This document shows, piece by piece, positions 12,189 to 25,305 of a stretch of 64,000 nt of DNA. The notes beneath the pieces are model-generated. The model was not told where the DNA came from, did no database searches, and saw only the letters and a list, made by a program, of their open reading frames with translations. The position numbers and the translations under genes were made by a program. Every line of letters starts with the position of its first letter. The stretch's first letter is position 1. The stretch comes from Paralvinella palmiformis (lineage: Eukaryota; Annelida; Polychaeta; Terebellida; Alvinellidae), in assembly GCA_025642065.1 (NCBI GenBank), contig JAODUP010000516.1, positions 52,501 through 116,500 of the forward strand. The letters are read 5' to 3'.

Positions 12189-12300
12189 TCTGCACCTGTG
12201 ATATACCATTAATGGATATTGCCAGTGGTATACTTTTAATTATCATCCAAATTTTACGGGTTTATGAATTGCTAGTAAAATCTTGAAATGGATATACGAT

Positions 12301-13073
12301 GCTTCACTATCAAAAAATGTACATCTTGAAGAAATTGGTAATTTTACGATATTTTTTAGTGTTCGTCACCACGTAAGGTCCACCATTCTGAACTTGTTGA
12401 AGGTACGCTCCGATAGCCCATTAAGTACATGCATGGTACATATGTGATACCGACACCTGTGTTTATGGAATGTTTCCCTCAACAGTAACCCCTCGGCCAT
12501 CCATATTCCAGTTGTGACCAATTCCGAGTTTAAACAAAGCATCCACTCGCTGAATTAGCTGAAACGTGATTGATGTTATAATAAAAAGTTACGATGGTCT
12601 ATGGGACTAGGAGATGTAACAAAGACACCATGTGGTCTACAGTAACATATCCACTCTTCTGAGTTGCTTTTTCCCACAGAAACTCGCGATACATGTACCT
12701 TTTTGTAACTTCTGTTTCCTTGGAGGCTGTGGGAAGACAGCTTTAAGTAGCTGCACGTCCAGGTCCTCCAATTTGTATGTATTCGACGACTATATGTTCT
12801 AATAATATACAACTTAGAAATAAATATCATTGTCCTTCTTGTGTCAAGAATACCTTTAGACTGTTCTTAAGATGGAAGCAGGCAGGTCGGCATACTGATG
12901 TGGTATTGTTCATTCATATTAATACGTTCGTGACAGGCAGCTCCTAGATCTCATCGGGGGTAATAAAAGATTCGCCAATCCGTAATGTTGCTCTTTGTTG
13001 GAATTTTGCTTAATGTGATGAAGCTAAGTCGCTATATCACCATTTCAATTCTAGAAGATTTTTTAGTCATCCA
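12301..13073. other. Intergenic stretch, nothing recognised
   Basis: May include upstream parts of the decayed LINE, but no endonuclease or other domain could be read on either strand. The minus-strand frame at 12576-12830 has no recognisable motif. Confidence 0.4.
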
Positions 13074-13150
13074 CGGGCTAGGCCCCTTTAGCCTACCATG
13101 AGCACAAAAGTGGCCGTAAAACATCAATCATCATCATCATCATCATCATC
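13074..13150 (+). repeat. SINE family A copy, 5'-truncated
   Basis: Only the last part is present: GGCCCCTTTAGCCTACC, AGTGGCCGTAAAACATC and the (ATC)n tail. TCATCCACGGGC before and TCATCCACAGGC after look like a mutated target duplication, so the truncation probably happened at insertion. Confidence 0.7.
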
Positions 13151-13586
13151 CACAGGCAATGTTCCAAATTCAGCGAATTCACTAAATAATAGACATCTAT
13201 AATTGTCCAATGTTTGAATTCAAGTCGAGTTTATTTGTTGACGAGTTCCATATATATTCCGGCTATTGTTGTACCTGATAAGGAGTGTTACTGTACCGTT
13301 GTATTTGTTCAACAATGTTTACTTGTTTGAGTATGATGTCCTCGGGACTCTAAAAAGCATTAATTGGAATTCTTCGTGGCAAGATCTAATAGAGTATATT
13401 CAGATAAGGATGAGCCACATCATTTCAACTTTTAATTCCTCTCATTATTTTCCGTGCTTGATTCACTCATTTTGTTGATCATGTTTCCAGAAATATTCAC
13501 GAAAACAATATTTAATTTCACGTGCAGGCTTTAGAAACGTTACAATGAGTGTGGCGATGGTTCCCCACCCCCTCTCTCTCTGTATT

Positions 13587-13625
<39 letters not shown>

Positions 13626-13963
13626 GTGTGTGTGTGTAATTTGCTGAACTTTGAGACAGAGAAAATGACATAACTCATTCATTTATTAAGATTCTCACAT
13701 AAACATAGTCCAGCATCTACACAAGAAAAAGTGAGGATACTATCACATAAGATTATTTTCACTAAAAACAATTGAAAATTATAGAAAAAGTCTATAATTT
13801 TCTTATACTGATATATTTAGATCCATATTGCAGTAACAGAACATTAAAACACTTCATTTGACTCTAATATTTTAATTTCTTTCAGATTCTACTCGAAGAT
13901 ATGTTATATTTATCACAGTAAAGAAATTATACTTTATGTGTGTGCACACACACACACACACAC

Positions 13964-13999
<36 letters not shown>

Positions 14000-14379
14000 G
14001 GTACACAAGAAATAAATAAAATAATATCCACTTCAGATATCCATGCCCAGAAATACTATATTATTAAAAACAAACATACAATGTTGTAAAAGGAACAATA
14101 AAAGTTATTTTAAAAAACTGTAATAATATGATCACAGATTGATAAAGAGATAAAATATAATAATAAAAAATATGCAGTGTAAAAACATGATTTTGCACAA
14201 ATAAACCAAATATGATAAAAGTAAAGATTCTAGATCTTTCATCTTTTTTTTAATCACAGTAACATTTAAGATTTGTGCATATAGAAACTATTATTGCAAG
14301 TGATCTTTGATAGCTCTTAAAAGAGAAAACCATCCCAAAGAAGGTCATCAGACTCGAACCAAATCAATTAAAGATACAT

Positions 14380-14855
14380 CATGGTTCCCACAGCCAAGGA
14401 AATATTATTTTCCAGGACATTTCCAGGACCAAATTACCATTTTCCAGGACAAAGTATTTCGTGTAAAAGATTTAAAGCTAATAAATCGAGATAAGTGTCA
14501 AAGATCATAGCCTATTTATTAAATATAAGATCGATTATTGAAATTTGTATGGGACCCACCCCCTTACCCCTTCTACCTGTCTGATCTACCCACTTTTATT
14601 TAAATTTTAACTATCATGGGATATCAATATTATGCACTGGTATTATTTTTCTTCTACAATCAAAATTTTCTTCTATACGCATAACATTTATTCACATGTT
14701 TTTTTGTGTTCTAAGTGTATTTATTCACAGGCAATATTTTTTCAGAACATTTCCTGATTTTGTAAAATTCAAGGACATTTCCAGGACCTTGAAAATAAAT
14801 TTGTTATTTTCCAAGATTTCCATTCATTTATCACAGCCGTTGTATAAGATATAAT
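14380..14855. repeat. Probable decayed interspersed repeat
   Basis: Both ends contain related blocks: CACAGCC, TTATTTTCCAGGACATTTCC and AGGACC near 14391-14450, and AAGGACATTTCCAGGACCTT, TTATTTTCC and CACAGCC near 14770-14840. These recurrences suggest the ends of an old DNA element, but no terminal repeat or target duplication could be fixed. Confidence 0.35.
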
Positions 14856-15020
14856 GATATGTGTATACACAGAAAGGGTATATACTAAGAAGATCTTATA
14901 GACAAGTTAGGATTGTGGAAATACCTGAGTACAAGATACTACCTTTTGCCATGAACAACTTGATCTGGAGAAATGGCTGCTCACAGAATTGTGGTTAGCG
15001 TTGGCCATTATTAGAATAAA

Positions 15021-17339
15021 TCATGAAATGCTACTGTCCAAGTGTCCAAATGGGTTTGTAGGTGGATGTGTAGGTGGCACAGGTGTGGTGTCCACCTGTA
15101 ATAAAGTGCTGTAATTATTCTGAACAGAAATTGGGTGAAGTAAGGGAAAGCTGTCAGCAGAGATCTGTTGTTGGTTCCTCACCATTGGCAACACATGATG
15201 ACCGTCATTGTCTGTGGTGTTAAAAGCATCCAGCGGTGGTACTGTGGGTGGCACAGATGTCAACAAGGATGGTTCATGGCTAACTGGGATGGTCTGTCTG
15301 GGATCAGGCCTGGCAGGTACCGGCTGCCGTCCACCTTCAAACAAACTCCTCTGGTTGATGGCGATACGCAACAGGCTGCCAATATTTTGCATGCTCTCCT
15401 CCAATCCAGTCAGCCTCTCATTCATGCCACCAAGTTTAATTTCCAGTTCCTCCATGTTCTTCTGGATCTGTCTGGACATTGTCACACCGGCATCCTGTCC
15501 TTCCGCTGGTACGTGGCTTAAACTACTGAACTGCTCATCACGTGTGTCATGATCATCAATCAGCTCTTCGTACCTTCTGTTCATCCACTTATGCTTCTTT
15601 TCACGTCTTCTTGACCCCTTTGACCCCTTTGACTTCTGATCTTGATGTGAACTTGCAAATGTCTGATCCTGCAGCTGTTGTTGCTCAAATGATTTCGCTG
15701 TAGGATTCTCTGCCCTTTCGTCAAAAGATATTAGACTATGATTAAGAAATAATAATAATAATAATCTGTGAATTGCTACCAAACCCAAAATACTAGACAC
15801 CCACATAGTAGTATGAACCTTTATAACAGAATATGACCTATAGTATAAACAGCTATAATATGATTAAAGTCATGATTAAAATATTTCAATGAATATAAAT
15901 AGTTTCATCACAAAATTGCCAACACCATTCTTCTTGAAATAAATGTGAACAATATTTTCACTGTTTGTTTTTGGATCATAGTTTTATCACAAACAGCAAA
16001 ACCAAATTTCTTCAAGCAAACCTGGACATTATCTTAACCGCTTGTGTTTTAGATCATAGTTTTATCAGAATCATCATCATATTTATCAAAACAAGTTTGT
16101 TTTCACTACTTTTGTTTATACCTGAAAAGCTGTGTCAACAAATACCTGGTAATAATATTATGCATGAACCACAAATGTTATTTATCTATGTTGCAATTAT
16201 GTAATGAAGGTAAGAATCCGACATTAATAGATTAATATCTATATTTTATTGAAAGTTATTATTAATGATGCGATGCAATGCAAATTGAGAAATAAATAAA
16301 ATAAAAACATTAAATTGCAGAGGACCTTAATATTGATTGGCTATTACTCCATAATGAGAACCATCAATAATGCTGCTATTATTTGGATCTTGTGTACTCC
16401 TAGTACTGCAACATTGTACTGGAGTACCTGTAAACATAGATGAGGTAAACACAACCAAATGTTGTTATAAACACAAATGTTTTAAATTATCCTTAGCAGA
16501 GGTAGCCACCATTAGCACAGTATTATTACACATTTAAATGTTAATATTTTGTTTCAAAATTATGTAAACTAAAAATAAAAAAATAATTATTTTAAAAACA
16601 ACTATACCAGATACGATGCAATGTGTCATAAACGAACCAGTAACAATGAGTTAATAACATGTTTAAAATAGAGAGTGACAAATAGAGATGCTTTAACGTA
16701 TATTTTACATTAGTGCAATGTTCTTATTTATTAGTAACAATAAGTATGAAAATGTTGTTGTTGTTATCGTTACATTATATAAATAATTTATGTATTTTTA
16801 TGTATATGGACTGATGTCTGAAGTAAACAAATATCTATTCGTCTATCTATCTAATTATCTATCTATCTATTACAGGTATGTTTAAATACGATTCCTTATT
16901 TCTTAATTCCATTGGAAGGATCACTGATATGAGACTCAGTTGTAGCAGTATAAATGTTCTAGGACACTTTAATAACATTCAGAAATAATACACTTTATAC
17001 TGACATATAAATGGGAGAATACTCACTGATAACCTCTTTGATTGTAGCTGGTATCAACTAATACAGCAGATGGCAGCACTGGCTCATGTTTGGGGCTCAT
17101 TTCTTCTATTGTCTATAAATATTTAAAAATGAGTTGTTTTATTAGGGATTAAGTTGGAGTGATTGAGTCAATGATTGTGTGAGTGATAGTTTACGTGAAC
17201 GTTTATATTCATCGCTAAATAACAAAATTAATCATTGTATAAATTGTATTTGTTGATAAAAGTAGCAGATTTTTTGGGTCACATTCGGTTTAATATTTCG
17301 AAGATCTATGACAAACCATATCTGGGAATGGCGGATATT

Positions 17340-17371
<32 letters not shown>

Positions 17372-19171
17372 CATATAGAAGGGACATAGATAGACATGGA
17401 GGTAGTGAGACAGACAGATGAAACTCTTTCATTAAGTACCTAAAGCATTTATATGCTCCCTCCCTCATCCTAACTTATTCAGTCCCATACCTACTCATTC
17501 ATTCACACAGAAACTTCCAATCCGGACTACTCAAATTTCAACTCACCTCCATTTTAGCCTTTAAACTTTTAATTGTGGCCAGACTCGGCCAACGAGAAAT
17601 GGACTTCGGCTGAGAAAATGACACTAACTGGGGAAATGAATCTGACCCAGATAATGAACCCACATCAGAGAATGATGCCGATTCGTGAAGTCTCTCCAAG
17701 TCGCTTTCAGATAAACCTGCTGATTGTTGTCTCTCCAGTTTATTCTGTTCTGCTTCAAAATGCCGTTGTTCCATCATGTGCTCCTCTTCCAGAATTTTTG
17801 CCATTTCATCCACTCTGTTAGATAAACACAAGACACTGTACTTATGAACACATAACCCACTTGTAAAAAGGTATCTCTTTAAATAACAATCAAAGATTTT
17901 AAAAAGCTGCAAATATTACAGTGCATATTTATTTAGATACTTAGCTGTTCATGTTTAATTAAGTTTACCATTTAACACTGTGGACCTTATTAACTAAAAG
18001 TTTTCAATTTTCTATAAAAACATGTGCTGTTGAGATGATAAAATGGCATGTTATGATAATAATTGATAATTATTCAGTAGTATTTCATGGCAACAACTAA
18101 AGCAAACAAAACAAACCAGACAGACTGACAATGAAATATATTGACAAAACTATAAGGTGCAAAACTAGATGTTTTAACATAATTCACACAAAAAATTACT
18201 CAGAGTCTTTTGTCCTCCCATAAAGGTCTTTTGCCACAAAGTACGTAAATTTATAATTGAAAATTAGATAACTGTGTTCTGGGTTACTGGGTACATTATA
18301 CTGGATAATTTGAAAATTTAATATTTAAGTGCGCTATAGAAAATGTTACTAATACTGAAAGTAATTGTCCACAACTAATAATTGAGAATCATCTTATTAT
18401 ATAATATATATATTGAGTTATACATTAATATAATCTATCCCCGAAGGGGATAAACCTAACTATATTTTATAATTACAGACATTTATCATAGTCACTAGCT
18501 ACAAAATAAATATTAATAACATATACTGAACTGAGATTGCAAAAAATAAACAAGAGCTGAATATTTTAATTTGTATTGAAAGTCTATAAAATACGACATG
18601 TTTAGGATCAGTAGCACATAAGTTTATTTACTTGATGGGGAATAATAATCCACGTCTCCTCATTTTACATCATTTCTTAAAGGGTATGTTATGTCAACTG
18701 CCCCCCAACCACGATTCTGCTCAAATGATGCACAAACATTACTGGTAATAGTAGTAGAAGTAGCAGCAGTAATAGTTGTTATAGCAGTATAGCAGAAGTA
18801 ATATATATTTATTCAACATCCTAGATTTAATATTATTTCAATTGAAAAGAAAAGGGTACATCAGAAGTATAATGGCTTCTACTGATAACATGAGTGAGTG
18901 AGTGAGTGAGTGAGAGAGAGATAGACAAAGTAGACATCACAACTTTAATAAAGTCACTAGACTACTGTTAGGAAAAAAACTTTTTGTTAGCATTTGTTAG
19001 CCAAAGACAAACATTACTACCATTACCATGGTTACCTGTTATAAATAAATGCTAATTTTTTGGGGAGGAACTCTTGTTCAGTGATCTGTTCCTTGCGAAG
19101 AGTTCCCTTTACGCATTCTTTTTCGAAGATTTTGAGTGTCATTTTATAATTCAATAGCTCAGCACTGTTAT
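15021..19171 (-). other. TRPM C-terminal cytoplasmic tail (residues about 1112-1512)
   Basis: Four exons. The 17547-17814 exon begins with a strongly charged coiled-coil segment (MAKILEEEHMMEQRHFEAEQ) followed by a Ser-rich stretch. The last exon (15021-15735, stop TGA at 15023-15021) has a basic linker (SRRREKKHKW), a second coiled-coil-like part (IQKNMEELEIKLGGMNERL) and a Pro/Thr-rich end. The first coiled coil fits the tetramerisation helix of TRPM channels. The proline-rich tail is not recognised as any enzyme domain. Confidence 0.8.
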
Positions 19172-22100
19172 CTGAAATGTTGATTCAGGTGAGTTAAATA
19201 GATTTTCAAATTTTCTTGTCTATCACTTATCAGACAGATATATACTCAGCAGGTATGTAGTACCGTAATATTTTCTAAGCTGAAATGGAAACTGTACATA
19301 CATTCTAACATTTTTTTAAATATACAAACTCAAAAAATTAATTTTTTAAACTAGGTCAGATAAATATGAAAATTACCACAAATACAATAAAACAGATAAC
19401 AGACTGAAAAAAATCATGTTGATCAACATTGTAATACTAAAGCATTGATTGAAAATCAGATGCAAACATTATTCTAGAGAGTGCGTAAGTTCTCAGGGCA
19501 TGATTAAGGCAGTGCACTGAATCAATAAATATAACCTGGTTCTATTCTATCTATCACAACATTTTGTGAAAAATGAGGATCAAAGTGACTTCCTTATTAA
19601 TGAGCACCTGTGATGAATCTTAACAAGGTACTGTTGTACGCCATCTATCATCTGAGCTCTCTGACAACACATGCAGTGGCGCACCGTCTCCTTCATAAAT
19701 ATATGCAGCAACTTTTGTTTTTCAGTGTACTGGTCGACTACCATCACGTGGTGGGCATTAACATAGAAACATTAAAACGAACAAAATTTTCATTGACATC
19801 ACCACATGAAATGATAATAAATAAATCATAAAAAGAGCATCTCCAATATAATATTGTTTTATAATGCACTGCGAGTTGCTGTGGAAATAGAATACTATTT
19901 TATAGATGTGGAGTTTCACTGATGTGCAGTTTCACTGATGCCAATGCCACATATATAACTGCATGTATAGTTTTAATAACAAGTTCAGCACCCAATATAA
20001 GTAAATTCCCACTTCCGGTAATGAAAGTGTTCATAAACGGATATATTAATTTAGTACATCACAAAGCTCAATTTCTATGATGTCCTGAGTGACATCTGGA
20101 AAGACAAGTCTGCTTCAGTTCAAAGTGAAATAGTAAAATCTGCCATCTACATTACTATGTGTACTTAATAAAATCAACAATCCTGTTTCCAAGTAATTAT
20201 CGGTTTACTTGAAGCCATGACGTATCAAGCTAAAGTATGACACTATATCGTGACACATATACTTCTGTGCAATATATTAGAGGACGGAAAGCTATCAGTT
20301 GCCTGGTCATCCATCCCTCCGGGTATCCATTTCTCATGTCAAAGCCTTTTAGAGCGGTCATCCGACATATAAGTCTGAGAGATGAGATCAATAATATAGG
20401 ATCGGGCCATTTGATCGGTAATAATTTGAGCATCATCCATTATACCGGTGTATGGTAGATTTTTCAATTTTTATAATTATAGACAACATGTTTTGTTAAT
20501 TTTGTCACATCCTAATTGTAGTCCCTTAGTAAACAGATAAAGAAAAAGGACCATATAAGAAAGAACCTATCTAAAATAACCACCTTTTGGATGGATCACA
20601 TCAGTTTAGTTGTCGACTTAGAACGTACACAACTTCCAATTGTTTGAGTTTACGACTTAAAGATGATTATAATTTCCTTACATAGTATAGTATATTTAAG
20701 GTAATTACAACATAGGCTGACTTACAACTGGTCAAGGTTATAACCAATCAAGGTCATAAGTCGATGATTACCTGTACAGTTTATTATTGTATGATTATGA
20801 TAGTCATGACAGAAGCAACATATTTGTTTAATGAAGTTAAGATCGGAATAATTCAACCAGACACAGCCTCTATATTCCATTAACCTAGAGTATTGTGATA
20901 TTAGCTAATTTAAGAATAACAAAAGCAAGAGATGAAGTAATTATCAACATTAAAAGACTGTCTGGCTATTGGGAAAAGAAATAAACCTTTGGTCACTGGC
21001 TTTCGAAACACATAAACAAACTGTGTATAAATTTAATAACAATAAAAAATTTAAATAATGGCCACTGGAAATATGGGGTCAGAGGAAGCCCTGTTAGCAT
21101 AATTGTAACCCAAGTCTGATTTACAGTGAGAGATTTCTTAATTAAATCATTAATCATCACCCATTAACTATACCTGGTACTTGTTGTTTGCAACATGTTC
21201 TCTGACAGAACCACTTCAACACCTCATAGAAGTGTTCAAAAATGATGAAAGGTGGTGCCAGCGTAGGCTTGTTGTCATACTCGACGACGAGGAAGTAGAT
21301 GCCATACTTCCAGACTTGAATGGAGTTGGTTTGGATCTCATTAAAAACATTACTGGAATAAAGAAATGGCGATATTAATTAATAAATTATTAGTTTTTGT
21401 GTGTTTATGGTGAAATACCTGTGTTTGTGTGTGTGTGTGGGGGGGGGGGGCATGCATGCACATGCACCCCAAATGTTGGATCTTGATTATAAAAAGGTAG
21501 TGAAAGCATTACAAATGTACTGATGATAATGATGATGAGGATAATGATGACAACAACAACAACACATACTCATTGAACTTACTTGAAGATTGCAATCAGT
21601 ATGTTAAGCAGCAACAAGTTGCCAAAGAGTAGATAGCAAGCGGTGAAGATTATGACGAGCCAACTAAACCTCGGACAAGGATAGCCATCGGCATTCACTG
21701 AACTGTTCCTACAGTCATCTGTACGTCCTGTAACATATCATTATGAGATGTTAATGTTACAGCAGCTAGTCTATAGTGGAGCGAGTTTTTAAGGAAATGG
21801 CGTGGTGAAATGGAGTACCCACACACACACACACACAAACAGAGAGAGAGAGAGATATACACACAGAGACACACACACTAGCAACAATGGACTTAGAGGT
21901 CTGGATCAAGGTGTGCTATAGACAGTGTTATGAATGTTTCTCCAATCTGATTTCATATCCAGAACACTCAATTTATCCTCACCACTATATAATTAAGCTA
22001 CATAACTTGACTATAACTGACTTAGCTAGTTTATGACATAAATGATGATGGGGGGGTCTAATAAATGTCTTTCTCTCTAAAGTTTACTGACAACTAAAAT

Positions 22101-22556
22101 CTTGAAATTCTGTGTTGAACAGGAAGTCTCACATGGTTGGCATGGTGATGATAATAGGATTAACTGGATCAGAAGACATATGACATGTTGACCTACAATA
22201 GATGTGGTTTAAAACTGGCCTGAAACAGGAAGCTGTAGAAGATCTCTAATTTAACTTAGAATTTGGAATACCCCGATAGATGACCATATATGGGAAAGAT
22301 GCCCTTAAAATATAATAGAACCTGGCACCTAGGGCCATATATATATATATATATATATCCTTGGCTGAGCCCCTAGGCTTTTAAGTACTTCAGACCCCCC
22401 CCCTCTAGTACTTCAAATTTTCACCCCACTACAGCTGGCAGCCTCACCCTGGAACAGTAGGCATTAGGCTGCAGTACATAGCCATATATCCATTTTGCAG
22501 GTTTCCCAACAAATTCTACTCACATATGTTTTTAATATTATTTAAATAAGCAATAA

Positions 22557-22597
<41 letters not shown>

Positions 22598-23957
22598 TGG
22601 TAATAGTGCCTCAGCAAAAACCAATTAATGATCTCCTAGTCTCTGTGAGATCCCAGGGCTTCAGCCTTGAGTTAGCCTTCATTATAGGTGATTATAGACC
22701 TGCTGGAGCCCTAACCTTAACTCAGTCTGACTTACCCTCAAGTTCATCAAGGTAGATTTCTCCATACACCTGCCAGTATGGGTAATACAATATGTCACGG
22801 AATATGATTGGAGAAAAGTCCCGAAAAGGATGCATCAGAGCCTGACTGGAAATACCATATGCCAGAAGAAATACCAGCAGTATCATCATGAAAAGGATTA
22901 ATTCCTTCAACTGAAATGAAAGGAATGGTACGCAGTAAGTATTGGCTTTTGATCATGATAGTTAAGGATGCACTTTATAAATATTAAAGTAGTTTATTGG
23001 TTGTTTACAAGGAAATATAAATAAATTACTTATAAAGTTATGAAGAATGCGTCTGGGTATACTGTGAATGCTAGGTTATAATCTAATAGCTAAGTGTTGT
23101 TAAATATAATAATAATAATAATAATACATTGTAATAATAGTACACTGTAATAATGATGATAATAATAATACATTGTAATAATAGTACACTGTAATAATGA
23201 TGATAATAATAATAATAATAATAATAATACAGTGCACTATTATTACAGGGTAATAATTATGATAATAATAATTAATTAAACTTATAATAAATATTTATGG
23301 TGTGGCCTCTTAATACTGAAGAAAGATCAAATCTATTATAAATAAACACTGGCAGTGATTCGAGTCTACAAGAATGATCGGTTTACAGAAAATACGGAAT
23401 GGATAGAAAGATAAACTGATGGCTAATTGTTAGGACTGTCGAGGTGTATAAATACCATCTGGTTGATCATAACAAGCTTTGGCCCGAGAGAACTGCTGGC
23501 TGAGTATTCTCTAAGTACCCGAATGAAAAGAAATATGCACATGATGCTGTAGACGTTCTTAGCATACATAACGGGGAAACCGGAAACAAATCTCAGTATC
23601 AGGGTGAGAATGACGAGAACCGTGACCAGAGCATCGACACGGTTGAAAGCTGAGAAGTTCCACCAGAGATTGAGACGTTGTTTGAACGTTTCTGCCAGAG
23701 AATTAAAGAACATCTGTGGAATGGAAAATTATTAAAAAAACGGAATTATAATTATTTTCCGGAAAATAATAAGAAACGTTTAGTTCATGCAATGTTGACA
23801 AGATGATAATTTGTCTGGAATACCAGCTACTGACTTCATGGCTTCACAAAACAAAAGTTTTGCAATAATACTTATCAGATCACATTGAAAAGGTTAATGT
23901 TGTTTTCTTTTATTCATGTTTGATTACTACAGGACATGAAAAGAAAGCATGTGTGTG

Positions 23958-23997
<40 letters not shown>

Positions 23998-25225
23998 GGG
24001 GGGAAATATACTGCTACATTAATTAAGTTTATTCCTTTTCAGTATGAAGTTTTAATTGGTCCACCATAATTGCCGAATATTGTAAAGATGCCTTTCAATG
24101 CCAGTATATCATTATGCCATACACACTGCCAGACTGGCTTCACACATACCAAACATTCTAATTGTAGAATATATATTATAACCCATAAATATTATCTATA
24201 TCTACTATAGTTTGGCCAATCTAGACATTTTAATATGATGCATCCAAGAATCACTCATTAATATGCATCTTTTTATTTTACAGTGATTGGCTCTGACAGC
24301 ATTAGCAGACAGTTAGGGACATGCTACACACGTGTAACATGCTGAATGAGGCAAATCACAAAGAAAAAAGTGTTTTAAGTCTAAACATTGTTCATAATTT
24401 ACATTTGTCATAATAAAATGTACATTCCTGAAAACAACAATTCTTACCGACGTATGTCCCCTTTGGTGACTGAAAGGCATCAAGAGAAATATGAATTGTG
24501 GCAATGAAAAGACACTATTCTGTGGACAAACTTCATTCATCACACGCTAACTGCATTAAGAGCTTCTGGGATATCTAATCCAAGACCTCTGGACTGGAGA
24601 AGGTATATGTTATCAACAATCTAATTATGACGCCTTAATTAGTATGACAATCTGTCATCATTTTATTGAGGTGTTTACCTGACGAAACTCTTCCACGATG
24701 ATGGTAATAAGCCACACTATGACAAACCACTCAACAGGTGTCACTTGTTCTTTGTATCCAAACAGCAACATGTATGAATAGAGGATGAGGAATATCATAT
24801 ACATAATCTGTAATGGATAGATAACATGAATCATAATGTTATCATTTAATGTGAGTGAGTGAGTGTACTCTGTTTAGCTTCAGGGCTGGTTTTATATATT
24901 CATATGTATATATGGTCAACGTGAATTGACATGATCGCCATGAAGACTTATTGAAGGATGAAACATACAGACAGAAGTCACAATGAGATCTTGTTCCACA
25001 AATTGTATGTCAGAGGTAATGTGTGCTGCTAGATGTACAATGTGAGCATTTTGTGTATGTGTTTATATGTGCAAGCATGCATGTTTGTATGTGTGTTTTT
25101 TTATTTGTGTGTTTGTGTGTGTGTGAAAGAGAGACATGTTTGTGTGTGTGTGTGCATGCATGATGAGTGTGTGTGTGTGTGTGTGTGTGTGTATTTACAC
25201 CTCCATATATCTGTACATACACAGA

Positions 25226-25305
<80 letters not shown>

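Larger units (their letters stand above)
10227..12300 (-). mobile_element. Decayed non-LTR retrotransposon (jockey/CR1-like LINE), reverse transcriptase remnant
   Basis: On the minus strand several frames add up to a LINE reverse transcriptase. From upstream to downstream one reads TPNDIAMAIRDLNRGKS (near 11830), GDASDKNNYR (near 11650), FLNASRAFDG (near 11235), SEVRQGG (near 11120), YIDDLSTLLADTQV (near 11070), the catalytic YADD box at 11000-11011 and SPSATGLLKLIDVYQQYG. A C-terminal thumb-like part with in-frame stops reaches about 10400, and the 3' end is a (GATA)n run at 10226-10240. Frameshifts, stop codons and two SINE insertions (11428-11599 and 11998-12188) show that it is inactive. 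The endonuclease part could not be identified upstream of about 12300. Confidence 0.8.

Noticed and set aside
15168..15552. Plus-strand frames of 117 and 114 codons
   Set aside because: They are antisense shadows of the last TRPM coding exon, which has phase-consistent splicing and family-like content.
20230..20458. Overlapping frames on both strands in a TRPM intron with somewhat balanced composition
   Set aside because: Neither resembles a known family, and TRPM exons 21174-21352 and 19036-19171 join in phase without an extra exon.
21174..21180. Donor GTACCA at 21179 for the TRP-helix exon
   Set aside because: Using it gives a frame conflict with the 19036-19171 exon; the CCAG|GTATAG donor keeps the frame.
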